Origin: Thamnaconus septentrionalis
Lineage: Eukaryota; Chordata; Actinopteri; Tetraodontiformes; Monacanthidae
Length of the DNA: 64,000 nt
Direction: 5' to 3'
Assembly (NCBI GenBank): GCA_009823395.1
Contig: CM020503.1
Location: forward strand, 8,460,001 to 8,524,000
In this document: piece after piece, positions 1 to 13,961 of the stretch
Position numbering within the stretch: the stretch's first letter is position 1
How the letters are laid out: the number at the start of each line of letters is the position of its first letter
Notes under the pieces: model-generated
What the model saw: the letters and a program-made list of their open reading frames with translations, nothing else
Databases searched by the model: none
What the model was told of the DNA's origin: nothing
Translations under genes and position numbers: made by a program

Positions 1-3000
1 GCAGCTGGCCTTGGGACAGGAGCAGAAGTCATTTTGCTGGCCGGTTGTAGCGAGCGGCGCCGCTTGGCCCGGCCCGCCCCAACAGGAGATAAGAAATGAT
101 TGCTCAAGCGAATCGACGTCTGCAGCGCAATTTAAGCCGACACCAGTTTTGTCTTAGTCTATCATGAAAATCTATTCATAAGGCCGCAGTTGGGTGTATG
201 CAGGATAATAAAAATAAAATAAAAATAGAATAAAATGCAGGATAAATATGTCATAGCAGTTAAGGAGAGAAAACAATAGGCTATAAGTGAACCGTGTATG
301 ATTGTTTATTGATTTTTTTTTTTTAATGTGACACACAGCACAATGTTGCGCACTCATTTTCGCTTGCTGGTTCAAACGGAAAAGACAGAGAAAAGAGAAG
401 AAAAAAAACCTGCCTTTTGCTACTTTGCATTCAGGCTGTGCTGACGCTCCCTTATTTGCTCGACTTGAGAGAAATTCATCCCTCAAGATTTATGAGCGGC
501 ATCCCCATTAATGATTCAAACTCGTAATATCTCCAACGTGGGATGATATAGAAATCAAAGAAGCGTTTTTTTTTTTTCCTTTGGTTTGTTCTCTCAAGAA
601 AAAAAAAATGCAAAGCGAATTGTCAACGTTGTCGGCACACGGTGACGGCGCTTGCAGGGATGTATTGCAAAATAAACCATGCGGAATATTCATGCTGGAG
701 TTGTTGGTAAGAGTGAAGACTTTAATTATCCAGAGGCCCGGGGAACGGTGCGTTCAGGGGCTGTCCCTGATTACACTGTGCTGTTTGATTATCTCCGAAT
801 TTTTCATGGCCCGTAATCTCTCTTTCCTTCAAGAATGTGGCCTTGAGTTTTAAATTGTAGTCGTAAAAGTTTGTGTATGAATGTGTAGATACAAGTTACG
901 AAAAATAAATCAAAAATAAATTGAATTTACAATTACGAACCCAGGAAATTAATATTTCTTTTAGTATAGTCAGTGGAGCATGCAGTTATGATGGAATTGT
1001 GCAGCTTTTCCCATTTATGTGTCTAATTTTGAGTGAAAATGCTCACATAAAAAGAAAAATGGTAAAATTCGTCAACATCAATCTGATGTGATTTTTAAAA
1101 TTGATTTTCAGAATTCTTACTGAACTGAACCTTTTTTTAAAACTAGTTACTGAACATGCTCTGCTGTTACTTGGATAATGAATTATGTGTAGGTGTTCTG
1201 TGTGCTTGTGTTGTATGACTTCACATCTTTATACGCAGTCACGGGTCAGTCCCCAAGCACTGAAAAGAACAGCTGAAAGGATTTGCTTGCTGGTCTGAGA
1301 CCACAACCAGAAGAAATCCAACCAACTGGCAAAATGTTCACAGCTACACTAGAACACAGCACTTACATTAACACTAAGGCTTTTTTAAGGCGGTTCACCT
1401 GGACGAGGTGCTACGCTGCTTGGAGTGATGACGTCGGAAATGTGAACTCTTCTTTACACAGAACGCTGATGACACCCGACACCCTGCGGCGCAAAGAGCA
1501 GACCGATGTGATGCAAATATTCTGCTGTGCCTACATTTGCTATTAATGAGTCTGAACAGTAAAGAGCTAAATTATAAAACAGACACATTGAATATTCTGG
1601 GCTGAGGTCACAGGGAGCCTCGTTAGGCCTGGAGCAGAAGGGAACTTTGCATTTCTAAGCGACGAGTAAAAGGGGCTCGTTTAACTTCCAGTGTTGCTTG
1701 AGATGCTGCGGCGCGGCGCAGTTTTTAGCGGCGAGGACCCTCCCCCCAACCCCAAAAGAACTGAACCGGAGATTTGGCCCAGATGCATTCTTCAGCTGTT
1801 AATTACAAAGGAATCGAGAACCCGGCTGCGGCGCTGAGCAGCTTAGCAAGCGACCCTCAGGAAAAGGAGCGTGCGCGTGGCCTCGCGCCTTCACGGAGCC
1901 ATGGCAAACAAACCGTTGTACGCCCCTGCCTGCTCGCCCCCCCGCTCGCCCGCCTGCCCTTTGACGGCTCCGCTCATGCAAAAACGCATGGAGTCAGACG
2001 CGGGTCGAGTGTTCCCCCTCCCTCCCAGGGGTTCCCTCCTGTCAAGCGCCGCTCGCTCATGCGCGCGTAAAAAGCATTCTCCGGGGGGGCGAGGAAGCAC
2101 GCATCAGGCGTCGGATCACCTGATCTCCGGAACCTTTCCCCTGGCCTGCCTGGCGGACGGTGGAGGGTGACGGGAAACTCCTCCCACGGCTGAACGTTTC
2201 CTCGCCGAAGTTCAGAAACGGCGGCAGATGGAGGTGTGGGTGAGAGAGAGAAAAGTATCTAGCGTGTGTGCGTGCACATGCGGCTGGTTAATTATACAAC
2301 AGGTGCGCAGTGTGATATACATATTGATTAGATCTGACTTTACACACCACCCCTCCACTCCCCCACCACCACCATCACACGTTTGCCTGGATAATTGCTG
2401 CAGTCAGGACTCGTACTGGCGTCATGCACGCTTCTGAACCAGAACCAAATTGGTATTTTAATATTTTAACGCAGTCACATGTGACACTGGCCAATAGCCA
2501 GCCAGCAGAAATGTTTTTTCCCCATCGACAAGAGCCGCCATTCAACGTCCTTCTTTTAACATGAAAATACCATGTGGTTGTGAATGCAGCATCCATGTTA
2601 ATGTCTTCAGCATGTTTTGCCTCTGTTCCTGCATTTTGCTGGCAGCTGCTCCCTGTATTTGTCAGGGCTAAAAGACACGGACGGGGCTACTGGCCAGGCC
2701 TCCCCGGCCCCGTCGAGAGCTTTTCAAGATGGATGAGCACGATTTTGAGACTTGCTGCTGTTAGCCATCCAGCACAATGCAAGCACTATTGTTTCTACGC
2801 CGCATAGTGGTTTCTCACAAGCCAACCTTGAAAGTCACGCGTGTGTGTCGAGTCTATTAATCGCAAGCAAAGCCAAAGGTTTTAGTGGTAAAGCAAATCA
2901 CTTTACCTGCACGACCCTCCGCTGTGACACGCGTCATAAACAAAAAGGCCCAATAAAACTCACACAAGCGAAATCCTCCGCTCCTCGACAGTGATAGGGT

Positions 3001-4587
3001 GACAGTGTGAGGGTAAATGGAGAGAAGGCTGAGGTCTCGGTGACAAGCCAACATCTTTTCCGCCCACATTAAACCCTCCCCCTGCCAGGCTGTTGGGTAT
3101 GGAATACCGAGACTGTGGGCCAAGTCATTCCCTTTTAAATTCATGGAGGAGAGGGAGAGCGGAAGTGCCTTCAAAACAGAGAGCGAGTCGAGCGGAGCGC
3201 GTGCAGAGCAAGCGGTGAGAAGTCGGCGGGCTGCACTGTCAAAAGGCCTCGTTATAACCTCAAACAAAGTGACAGGAAGCGGAAACCGCAAACCACACAG
3301 GCAATAATATGGATTTCAAATGACGGGATTACAATAGACGTGGGATTGCATGAACACACACGCTCGTGCACGCAGTTCTTTTTCGTTTCATCGCCCGCCA
3401 CATACTCCTCCCCATCGCCCCACCCCCACCCCCAACATCATCACCCCCCTCCACCGCCACTTGTCGACACGCAATTAGAGGAGCGAGCCTTCAACAAGGC
3501 ACTCGGCACCCACACGCTTCCATTTCGGAGCTGCTTTCATAACCAGAGAGCTCAACTCCAGCGGCTTACTGTGACCCGACTCTATCAGAGGGGGCTCCGA
3601 GTCAGATCCCACTCGGACCACCCCCTCGGCACCCCAGCCATCAGTGGAGTCCGACCCAAATGGACGCGGCTCTCCTCTTCAACTACCCCCGCCTCTCGGT
3701 GCCCTTAAATCCTGATCCGCTGGCACTCAAATAAATCACATTCCAGTGTGGGAAACATGTTTCGTAACTGTTCGGAAAATGACTGAGTTTGCCGATGAGG
3801 GGATGAGAATGATGGTGAGTGATCAAAAATCAATTTTCAGCGAGAAGCCAGAGATAAAATTCAAGAAAAGTAGGGTGTGCCCATCCTGTCAGTGAACTCT
3901 GCAAAAAGTCCCTCCTTTACTCCTCTAATTTGTACCACTCCTCCGAAATTGCACACTGTGTTCTGGAAATTGGCTCTTTGTGATGTCACAAAAGATACCG
4001 ATACCTCTCCCACGTTAGTGACTCTTAGCCAGGTGTTTGCTCTGCCCCCTGAGGCTACCATGTACATGCCCTTCCAAACCTCCAACAAAGCAACGGTTTT
4101 AGCAGGGAGCTGTAAACAGAGGGCTAAATACGGTGTTTTTCTCTTCCTGGAGTCTAGAGAAGTTTGTTTGCAAATGAATTCTGAGACGATGCCCCAATGG
4201 AACAATAAATAAAGATCTGAAGATCACAAACAATGTACAGCAGGATGCAAACAGCACCTCCCACCAGAATTGGCTTCTGATAGGCTGACGCTCTTGGCCC
4301 CTCCCTGCCTGGCCTAACCAACAGGGACACCTGATCTCAACAGACACATATCCAGATTCAAACACGAGCACGGTTTCCACAGTGAGCCCCTTTGAGGAGG
4401 CGCCGCTCCCTCTGGATAAATTTACGCCTCGTTGCCTCCAGTCGGCCTACAGGTGGAGATTAGAGGGAAGCGGAGAGGGAGATTATCAGGCCTCCTACCT
4501 GTTGACAACGCATCAACATCAGTGGAGACCTAGAGGTTTGGAGACAAAGGAGAGAAAATCAGTAATATCATTAGATTTCAAACGCTG
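1..4587. other. Intergenic, no gene recognised
   Basis: Open frames are short, overlap on both strands and match no family. GC-rich patches at about 1690-2170 and 3110-3290 are CpG-containing and could be regulatory, but I see no promoter motif I can defend. The first 150 bases are also GC-rich. Confidence 0.5.

Positions 4588-4616
<29 letters not shown>
4588..4616. repeat. CA microsatellite
   Basis: About 14 CA units. Confidence 0.95.
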
Positions 4617-4618
<2 letters not shown>

Positions 4619-6110
4619 TTAGGGAAAGACTATCTCAGTCCATTGATCCAGTCGGGAAGGAAGCTGTTCACTGATGGATCCATCAGGGGGCTAATTAGTT
4701 GCTGGTGGATTCAGTAGATCTGAGGTTCCGTCTTGTTCATGCAGATGTCGAGATTCTGAAGAGTCTTTGATCAGTGTTTGTTTGGCTGATCTCAGTCTAA
4801 AGTCCACGTAGACGCAGCTTTACGTGTCCTGGTAGTTATTTTGTTTTTTTGGAAAAAAAAATATTTTGCAGAGATGTTTACATGTTTGAGTTCTGCTTTT
4901 TTTTCCTTGTTCACCACAGATTTAAATAGGTCGGCGCTGAGTGTTCTCTGAGACGCCCTCGTTGCTGCTGCCACATTTATTGTTACTGCTGCCATGCCTC
5001 TGTTTGGCAGTCGTCAAGCGTTGGCACAATGCAGTCCTCTGAAGGTTGACCAAAGTTTGGATGAAAGACAACCAACCGCTGACAATGCCCCAGAGCTGGA
5101 GAAGCTAATGCTGCAGTAACACAGTAGCACAAAATTAAGCCGCCTTGTGCGTTGGTCTCAGTCAAATGAGCCTCACCAAGTTAAAGAATGTATCATTTTC
5201 TTCCTGTTACGTCAAATAATCTAGATCGAACTTCCTTTACCAAAACCGCTCCCAAGAGAGCGACAACGCTAACAATCTAACATGAGACAATACAAGTGTT
5301 GCTTTACTGGGCCTCGGTCACCTGCCAGAAGCTGAGCCACGCCCTCCAATTGTGATTAAGCAGGAAGGTGAAGCTACTAAACTGTGAAACAGACCAGTTT
5401 TTAGAATACAATAGAAAACATGATAACTAGAAAATCTAAATTCCTTCTGGTTTGGATCCTCCTCCGCAGTCTGACGTGTCTGACCCAGTCAAGCACTCCT
5501 GCTCGGGCTAAACCCGGGTTAACTGAACCCCTGGCGGGTTGGGATTAACTCAGCTGCAGCTGACCTGCAGAAAGGAGGCCGCGCTCACTGCACTGCGGAG
5601 GCACAATAAACAGGGTTTAACCTCTCGCCCCGCAGGTAACCGCTGCATATTTGTTCATTATGTTCAGTGCAACACTTGTGGTTTCGAAGGGTGGCGGCGC
5701 GGCCGAGCGCTCTGGAAGGGCACCTTGAGGGTCGGAGGAGGGCTGGTGCCCTCGGAGAGGATGACAGAGCCATTTATCACACGGGAAAGACCGCGGATGT
5801 ACTACAGCCGGGGACATATCCGCATGTTTAACCTCACTCACACACACACGCACATGCGCGCGCGCACACACACACACACGCACACACTCTGCTGGATCTG
5901 ATGGAATTAGAGTGTGATGGAGTGTGAGTGCGACATTGAGGGAAACAAAGAAAGAGTTCATTTGATTAGTGGGGAGACAAGACGGGGACTCAATGACATC
6001 ATTGCCATGTCCCCTCCCCCATCGCAGCCAAACTGTTCGCTGTCAGGAGCCGTATCTGGAGTGTGTACACACACACAGACACACAAACACACACAGCTGC
6101 TCTCTCACTG
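4617..6110. other. Intergenic, no gene recognised
   Basis: Contains interrupted CA/CG tracts at about 5841-5886 and 6066-6096. No exon supported. Confidence 0.5.
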
Positions 6111-6723
6111 AGGTCCTGTCCACCCGGGAACGTTTTTTGGTGGAAACGGTAAAGTATTTAACCGTTACGGCGTTTCGTCCATATGGCAACGGCGTTTTGG
6201 GTCCCCCGAAACGGTATTTTTTGAAAACGGGTCCCAGAGTGGGAAAATCTGACAACGCCGTTTCGTCGTTGTCATATCGTTGCTGTCTGGACAGTGAAAA
6301 TGGCGTTTCCTTGTAAAACGATGACGTCATCGCACCGTCACTGTCATGTGACCGGAAAAAACAAGGCATGCAAAGCGGCACAAACAACGATATCGGCGAG
6401 CGGAGTTGTCTTTGTATTGCAGGCGCTTCAAGATTTGTTGCCAATATTACTACAAAACCTCACAAAACCTCAGACTCACTTTTTTTCCGCTATTCACCAT
6501 TTTTGTTTTCTGTTTGTTTAGTGTGTAGCGGAAACACTCCCTTTCTAAATCTTGGGTCCGCTGGCTGTGTTAGCGTCTGTTAACAGCGCCACGTTTCGGT
6601 GTGGCATACGCATTACATCGTCTTCACCCACCGTTCCGTTTCCATCTGCCAGCGTGTGAATGCGACTTTTTTCGACCCCGGGAAAGGAAAAAAAAACGGT
6701 AACGTTCCCATGTGGACAGGGCT
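6111..6723. mobile_element. Non-autonomous DNA transposon with terminal inverted repeats
   Basis: The left end AGGTCCTGTCCACCCGGGAA and the right end, read as reverse complement AGCCCTGTCCACATGGGAAC, match at most positions, and both continue into CGTT. About 0.61 kb with no transposase frame. No clear target-site duplication was found, so the superfamily is left open. Confidence 0.65.
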
Positions 6724-9122
6724 ATAGTTCACGTTGAAGGTTTTCACACGTCAGAAGTGTAACAACTAAACGACCCGTAGATGCAACAGGAAGGTTTGTG
6801 TCAAAAATTTTCACAACTGCACAACAACTTCCACAACAACAAAGCAGGAAGTGGTGAAAGCATTCCGACATTCCCGTCTGCAGAGTTTCGGATGTGTTTG
6901 GATGTGGTTTTGGATGTTTGTTTGGGTTTTTAACAGCTCCAGCAACAGTGGTTTTTCATAGGGACACAGCTGTTACCAGTGCAGAACCAGCTGGTCATCA
7001 CATGAGCAGAAACAGATCCCACCCCCACCCCCATAAAACAATTCAAGGTGTGAAGGCAAACCTTCAATGACCCTAAGTCCCTAAATCTGGCATTGAGTGC
7101 AGTTTAAAGCACGCTGGAGGAATGCATGGCTGTTTGAAGGTTAAGTGTGTAATATTTGGAGATTTTGAGAAGAAACAGCCACATCAAGTGGTCACATTTT
7201 AGATTGCAGCGCTCTTTCACTCACCCTTCCTCTCCTAAGCTTGTCAGTCAACTACAGTGGCCTGCGCACCCAAACCCAGATACCTCGTCCACTTTCTTCT
7301 CCTTCATTGGTTAATTTGCCAGCACTTACCCTTAATACGTGCCATCAGGCAGGCTGGATTGTCCACACCAGACTTTCTTAAAAATATGACGGTGCAAGAT
7401 GGCAGCTAACTGGAGACCCTTACTCTATGTACACTCTAATATAGTTATAAGAATCGTTCTATGGGTAGGAAAACCAAACTATTTTTGTTGTACTGTGACC
7501 AGGAAACAAGAACAACTGATTGCACACAGTTGCAGCTACCAAACTGATCTGAGTGGTGGGAGATACGTTGCCATATGTTCCCCTGCGAGACAGATAATGA
7601 GCCTGTCAACTGGTGCTGCAGACAGATTTGTTGCTTTTCTTTACAGTGCGAAAGATCAGGGGAAAGAAAATTTAACCATCAAAATTTGCAAAATTGAAGG
7701 GCCATTTTCCTGCAGCGCAGCATTTTGTAGGAAAACAGTTTAAAAAAACAACAGCAATTAAAAAAAAAAAAAAAGATTCAAATAGCATGAATTATTTACC
7801 TGAGAAAAAAATTTGTCTGGCGTGTAAAGGTCTGTCTAAAACAGACACACACACCAGCATCTGAGTTATTGATCCCTTCTGTCACTGGCACCATATGGCT
7901 CTTAAATTCTGTCCATGTCACCTCCGTCAGAACCTCCTGCTGTCACTTGTCCCTCACACTTCCAACCACAGGAGGCCCGTGAGTGTGGATCAATCTCAAC
8001 CAACCGGGCAGCTGTGATATTCCCCCTGTCAGCCTCCACCTCCTTTGTCGAGGAGTTTGAGTCCATATCAGCGGCTCCATGTGAGCTCCCGTCACCAAGG
8101 TTTACTCAAGCGTTCGCAGTGAATCAGTGTCAGATGTGAGAATGTCGGTCAGCTGCACCGATGAGCCGTCGCTGCGAATCAAACAGTTGGACCAAGGCAA
8201 GATTTACAAAAGTTGAACGGAATGTTTTTTTTATTAGTAGATAATAAAAAAATATGTCACTAATTTTAATTACAAGTAAAATATAATAGTTGGAATCTTT
8301 ATTATTTCATTTTTTATGATATAGGATGAAAGAATCTTTTTTGAGGCATGTAGGAAATTATTTAGGATGATTGGCATCACAGACATATGGTCCTCAGAGG
8401 TCTTTAAAATCAAATGTCAAAAAAATGAAATGCAAAAAAAAAAAAATAAAGACAATCTTTAGGGGCGTGTTTCAAGCAGTGATTTGATGTCAATGAACGA
8501 GGCTGTGTAAAGCGTAGAGGTGTGATAGGACCCCGCTACTTGAATGGACACCATCAGTTGGCCTAGTTGTAGCTGTTCTTGCAGGTCAACTGATCATGAG
8601 CAACGCTGCTGTTCAACCAGGACAAGTCAACGTCACGCAGCTCGTCGCTCTCGTCGGTTGAACATCACTACGTCACAGTTTGTTCTGTTCCCATCCAACT
8701 CCAAACAGATGCAAAGAGAGAAAAACCACCTCAAGCCGGCGTGCAAACATTTTTTAATTCATTTTAATTTTATTTCACTGAACAGTTGACTCAGTTTGTA
8801 GAAAAAAAAAAAAAAAACTGAAAAAACACTTAAATTGCATGTTAAACAATCAGATGTCTCATGTATTGAAGATTTCGACTTAAAAACAGTCAAGTCCACC
8901 TGCCACCACAGACTCCAGTGACATTAAGAGAGCAGAAACGACACCGTCAGCAGTTCCACCCCAACAGAACGACAACATAACAAAAACAACACTTTTAACT
9001 TCCCTTCACTGCCCATCACTGAACCTGCATGCTTGCCTGCCTTAAGGGCCTCAGCATAAACCAGGCGTAGCAAACACTGCCCTGGCTACCTGGGGGACAC
9101 GCCTGAGTCCCTGATAAGATTG

Positions 9123-9123
<1 letters not shown>
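6724..9123. other. Intergenic, no gene recognised
   Basis: AT-rich with several A/T homopolymer runs. The open frame at 7399-7743 has no recognisable similarity and is probably chance. Confidence 0.5.
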
Positions 9124-9161
<38 letters not shown>

Positions 9162-9383
9162 AAGACAACAGCCTCCGCAGGTGGATTGTGCTGAGAGAGT
9201 GCTGCGTCCCAGAAGTGGAAGGCAAAACGTGCACAAAATGTAAAACAGCGTTACAGTCGAGCGCGCTGTGTTAGTGTGGAGGCCTGAGGTGAGTGAGTGA
9301 GTGAGTGAGTGAGTGAGTGAGGTATTAGTATGTGTCTAATTGTGTTAGCGTTATGTACGCTCCCCTGCCTCTGTGCGTGTACG

Positions 9384-9467
<84 letters not shown>
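9124..9467. repeat. Cluster of TG and GTGA microsatellites
   Basis: TG run at 9124-9158, GTGA tetranucleotide at 9289-9321, and a pure GT run of about 81 bases at 9387-9467. Confidence 0.95.
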
Positions 9468-9469
<2 letters not shown>

Positions 9470-10256
9470 AAACAGGGTGTCTTAACGGAGAACCACACAG
9501 GAGGATGAAGAGTTCAATCAGTCGAGTGTGCTTTGTTTGTCTCTGCGTGCGTGTGCACGCGAACAGTGGAGGGGACCTCCCATTGGCTGGATCAGTGGGT
9601 ATCCATGGGGGACGGGGTGTATGTACGAGCTGTCAGCTCGATGCGGAGCGACTGCATTTTTAATGCATGAGCAGGTGACATTTAATGGATCGACGCAGCT
9701 TTGCAGAGACGCAAAGTTAAAAAAACAAAAACAAAAAAAAAACACGTTTCCTTTACAAGCGCAAAGACGAGCGTAGCGATGCGCGGCGATAAACTCCCCC
9801 CCTGAGGCGCGTTTGATCGGCGGCTTGTGGAGGCATCAGAGGAGATGCCGACATTCACGGTGGCTAGCTTTTGAAAATAAAATAATAATAAAAACAACAA
9901 ACAACAAAATCCCACTCGGTTAGATATTTTTGTTGCAGCTTGTCGGCAGAAGAGGAAGAGCCAAATACTCGAACTATTCCTTTATTCTGGGTCTGATTCA
10001 CCAAGATGTTGCGCATCGTTCTCCGTCGTTGTTGTGAGCAACAGAGCGAACATCATGCTACAGTGCCGTCGAAGTTGAAGACGTGAGAGACGCATCTGCA
10101 TCTTGTTGTCATCAGATTGAAACTGTCCTGCAGGCCAAGAAAAAAAAAACTATTGGACCATGACCACAAACGCAGCAGGCTAGCAGCAGGGAGCGAATGA
10201 GAGAGAGTCCCAGGTCTCACTGGAGGAGGTGGAGGGGCAGCAGAGTCTCCATAGAG

Positions 10257-10581
10257 CCGGGGTGTCAAATTCAAATACAAGGTGGGCCAAAATTTAAACT
10301 TGGACAAAATGTCACTCCAATTACAACAGTGAACCTTTTCATAAGGACCCAATCAAGTTTTGCTTCAAAGCTTGAATATGGAACAAGCAACGCTTAATAC
10401 TATACAATCAAAATTCAAATTAAGAAAACACATCAAAATAAATAAAATGTAAATAATTTTTATTTGCAGCCTTCTGATTTAAGTTATATGTGCTGTATAA
10501 TACCAGCGTCCAACAAGTCATTTAATATTGACCTGGCGGGCCAAATATAATTACACTGCAGTCCAGAGTTTGACACCTATG
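10257..10581. mobile_element. hAT-like non-autonomous element with target-site duplication
   Basis: 325 bases. Ends CCGGGGTGTCAAA and, on the other strand, CATAGGTGTCAAA. Flanked by 8-base direct repeats CCATAGAG (10249-10256) and CCATAGAA (10582-10589), 7 of 8 identical. An 8-base duplication and GGTGTCAAA ends fit hAT superfamily elements. No transposase frame. Confidence 0.75.
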
Positions 10582-10589
10582 CCATAGAA

Positions 10590-12470
10590 ACATAGAAAAG
10601 ATTGATTTTTCTCTCATATTTGAGGCGTCGGTGACTTAAGGTGTTTTTTGTCTTTTTCCAAACACAGCTGATGTCCATGAAAGCGAAGAACATTGCATTT
10701 ACACGTGTAACATTACATCATGCAACCTCAGTGTACATGAGTGACAGCCTCTTTCATCTCTGACTGATCCGCCGCAAAAACCTGCGCCCTGAGCTCTGCT
10801 CGCTCGCTCGGGGATGGCGGGGGCGGCGTTGCATAGTGACCTCCAGGTCACGCCGGGAGACACGCGACATGGCGCTCTGCAAATGTGTCCTGTCAGCAGG
10901 AGCAGAGAACCATCAAGTCTGTTAAAAATAAATAAATAAATAAATAACAGCAAGGAAACTGTTTTGTTTCAAAGGCCTCGTCAGCAGGGGTCACGGTGCA
11001 GACGACTGCGTCGGGGTGTGAGGGCCGCTATTACGGGAAACGTGGCGAGGAATGAGAAAACGCTGCGTTCATGATGATTTGCAGGCCGACTATCCAACCA
11101 TCCAACCATCCAACCATCCACTCCCTCGGCGCCACAGAGAAAAAAACATGGCGACACTCGGAGTGAAAAAAAAAAACCCAGACGCGGCAACATGTCTTTT
11201 TCCGACGGGACGCTTTGAAACCGAAATTGGAAAATATCCACGGCCGCGTGCTTCGCACAAGGACGTCAGCGTGGAGATGAAAGGCGAGGAGGGAAAAATG
11301 AGGGTGACGGCGAGAGGCGGAGAGAGACGGAGGAGGTAAACAGATGGTTTGGGACTGAGCGGAAGTGCTCTTCTCGCTCCATGTTCGAGAAAACACTCGA
11401 GCACCTGCAGATGTGACCAGATCTGTGGTGAATTTTCACTGCTGGGTTTAGAATTGGAAAAGGAAAAAGAGGAAGAAGAAGTAGAAGAAAAGGTGAAGAT
11501 GGAGATGAGAGAGGGGAGCTTTCATGTATCGGCCTCAGGGTTCACGAGAGACAATTCTGCTCAGCAAATTTACACAATAAAATAACAAAACATTAAAATG
11601 CCAGTGGATTTATATATATTGGACCAAGTAAATCATTAAAAAAATGAATAAATAAAAAAAGTCTTGTTGAAACAAGGTAAAAGGCACAATCAAAGATGTT
11701 TTTGTCAAGGATAAACTTTTCAAAAAACAGCTCATTCAGGTCATAAGACATGACACATTGCATTGCTGCATAATACAAAGAGTGGAAAAGAAGAAAATGG
11801 ATGGTGTGTGACGAGTTGTCACGGAAGTTGAAGTTGTTAAAGGAAAAGGAGTCGCTTACCTCCCGGTTGACGTCAGACTCTATCGAGGATCAACATGGTT
11901 TGGTCTGTCTGGTGAAGGTGGCAGGTACAGTCAGTCCACTCTGAGTTCCACCAGTGCAATCATAACACCTGTGCTGCCTCAGTACTAATCAAGGCCGCCC
12001 ACGGCCACCTGGTGATCATCAGCTCGTCACCGCGGAGCACCGTCCAATGACGTCACTGCACTTTTCCTGTTTGTTCCCTTCTTAGTTCACAGCAAATCAC
12101 TTAATGAAAACACACATCATTTATTTATTTTAATCATTTATATTTGAAAACTTTTAAAAGATACAAGTGAAAATTTTCTTGACATTTTATGAAACTCAAA
12201 TGTGCAACCAAAATGTGTCACCACCACTGTAAATAGCAATTCAAAAGAAGAGCACAACAATGTCATAAACACACCTAATTGTGTCAAATATCACATTCTT
12301 AATGTGAACACTCCTGGCTTCACCACCCCCCTCTGTTCATCTACTGTACAGACATAGTCTCAAAATTCATAAAAGATAGAGATGGATACTTTATCTATAT
12401 TTATCGCACTTTACTTTAATAATCCGTCATAGGACATTGCAATTGCTACAGCAGGTAAAAGGTTAACTTT
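10590..12470. other. Intergenic, no gene recognised
   Basis: Has a short TAAA run near 10924-10947 and a CCAACCAT run near 11093-11120. No exon supported. Confidence 0.5.
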
Positions 12471-12570
12471 TTGCCTGGTAAACCATTGCGGTGGCTGACA
12501 CAGTGGAGCAGTGAAGGTCATGGGTTTGATTCCCACTGGGGGTCTTTCTATGTGGCGTTTCCATGTTAGC
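12471..12570. mobile_element. Short dispersed-repeat remnant
   Basis: CAGTGGAGCAGTGAAGGTCA, then GGTTTGATTCCCACTGGGGG and TCTATGTGGCGTTTCCATGT, resembles the family whose opposite strand appears at 32125-32480. It looks like a fragment of a common fish SINE/LINE tail. Confidence 0.45.
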
Positions 12571-13922
12571 CTGTGTGTGCACAGTAGGCTAATTGTCAAC
12601 ATTTAGCACTTTTGACGCTATGGGAATTAGTAGCTCTGCACACGTACACGTCAAAGAGAAGATTGTATGGCCACACGGCGGGGCTGCATGTGGACGTAAA
12701 TCCCCTCTGACAGCTGCACCGGCACTCGCTGCGGAATCGATTCAGCTGCTTGAGTTGAGTCGCGTTGGGAGATCTGGTCAGTTTGCGATTGTCTAATTAC
12801 TGACACACACAAACACACAACAACAACAACAACAAAAACATTTGTTACAATTATACACGTCCGAATCCTTTTGTAACAGCAAACGTTTTTCACGTTTTAC
12901 AGCCTCTGACAGTGCAAACGCTCATTACAAATGAGCAAATGAGAGAAAACTCTCAGGGGAGCCATTTCAGACCGTTAGAGAGCAGTTCCTGACTGAAAAA
13001 TTAGATTAATCAAACACGGCGACGATAAACAAAGCGTGCTCTCATCAACGTCCAGCAACTCCAGGGATCTCCCTGCAGCCTCACTGAAAATTCAGGCCCC
13101 ATTTTTTTTCCCCCTCACGCAAATAAAGACAAGCAATAGGGGCATTATGTGGATTATGTTACATGCTACGGTTGCATTTTTTTTTGTCCAATCAGCCCTT
13201 TAAGGTGTGTGAAATAACGCCTTGGGCAGGAGTAGCTCAGCCAATTGTTGGAAAAATGTATGTGGAAGGTGGGGAAGGGATGGAGGCTGGTTGTATTATC
13301 TGGAGAGCGAGAGAACGAAAGTGTCGACGTGACGGAGATAAGCACAGATGGCGAAATGGAGCGCAGAGATAAACCAGTCACGGGGGATGACGCAGAGCTG
13401 CAGACTGTAAAAGCACCTGGAGTGACACTAAAAGTCGCCTGGGAACGTCCCCAGTCCATTGAGTGATGGATATTTTCAATATTTTCAGGATGCAAAACCT
13501 CGAGAGGCGATGTATTCTTATATAGAGTATACATGTGCGGTGTATGTGAGTGAGTGTGTGTATGTGTGCTTGGCGAGCATAATTTCACAGCGCAGCTAAA
13601 GCGAGTGAGTTTACACAAAACCTCAGGAGCCCTGATTCAGATGGAGGGTTTTTCTAAATCCTTGCGATTAATCTGATTGTTTCCCCTCTGATAAAGAGAG
13701 TTTACAACGCAGAGGCCCAAACTGAGGAGGTGATTGGACAAACTGCTTCTTTGTCACACGCTGACCAATCACACTTGTTCCTGTGCAACATGGCTAGCTT
13801 CACCGTGGCTAAGTAGCAGCGATGTGTCACTAATGTTTACCAGAACTGTCAAAGCATATCAGGAGTTCAAAGAGAAAATGTTCTAAATCAAGACAAGTCT
13901 TCAGTGCTTTTAAAGAAATGCT

Positions 13923-13961
<39 letters not shown>

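Noticed and set aside
1774..2170. GC-rich overlapping frames suggesting a first exon and CpG island
   Set aside because: Open on several frames at once because of base composition. No downstream exon could be linked.
3861..4380. Overlapping open frames on both strands of 90-115 codons
   Set aside because: No splice context, no recognised domain, and both strands equally open. The GTGATGTCACAAA phrase suggests dispersed-repeat DNA rather than a gene.
7399..7743. 114-codon open frame starting at an ATG
   Set aside because: No homology recognised, unusual composition, no splice or promoter support.
9289..9321. Regular short repeats considered as CRISPR or satellite
   Set aside because: Simple tetranucleotide repeat with no spacers, in a eukaryotic genome.
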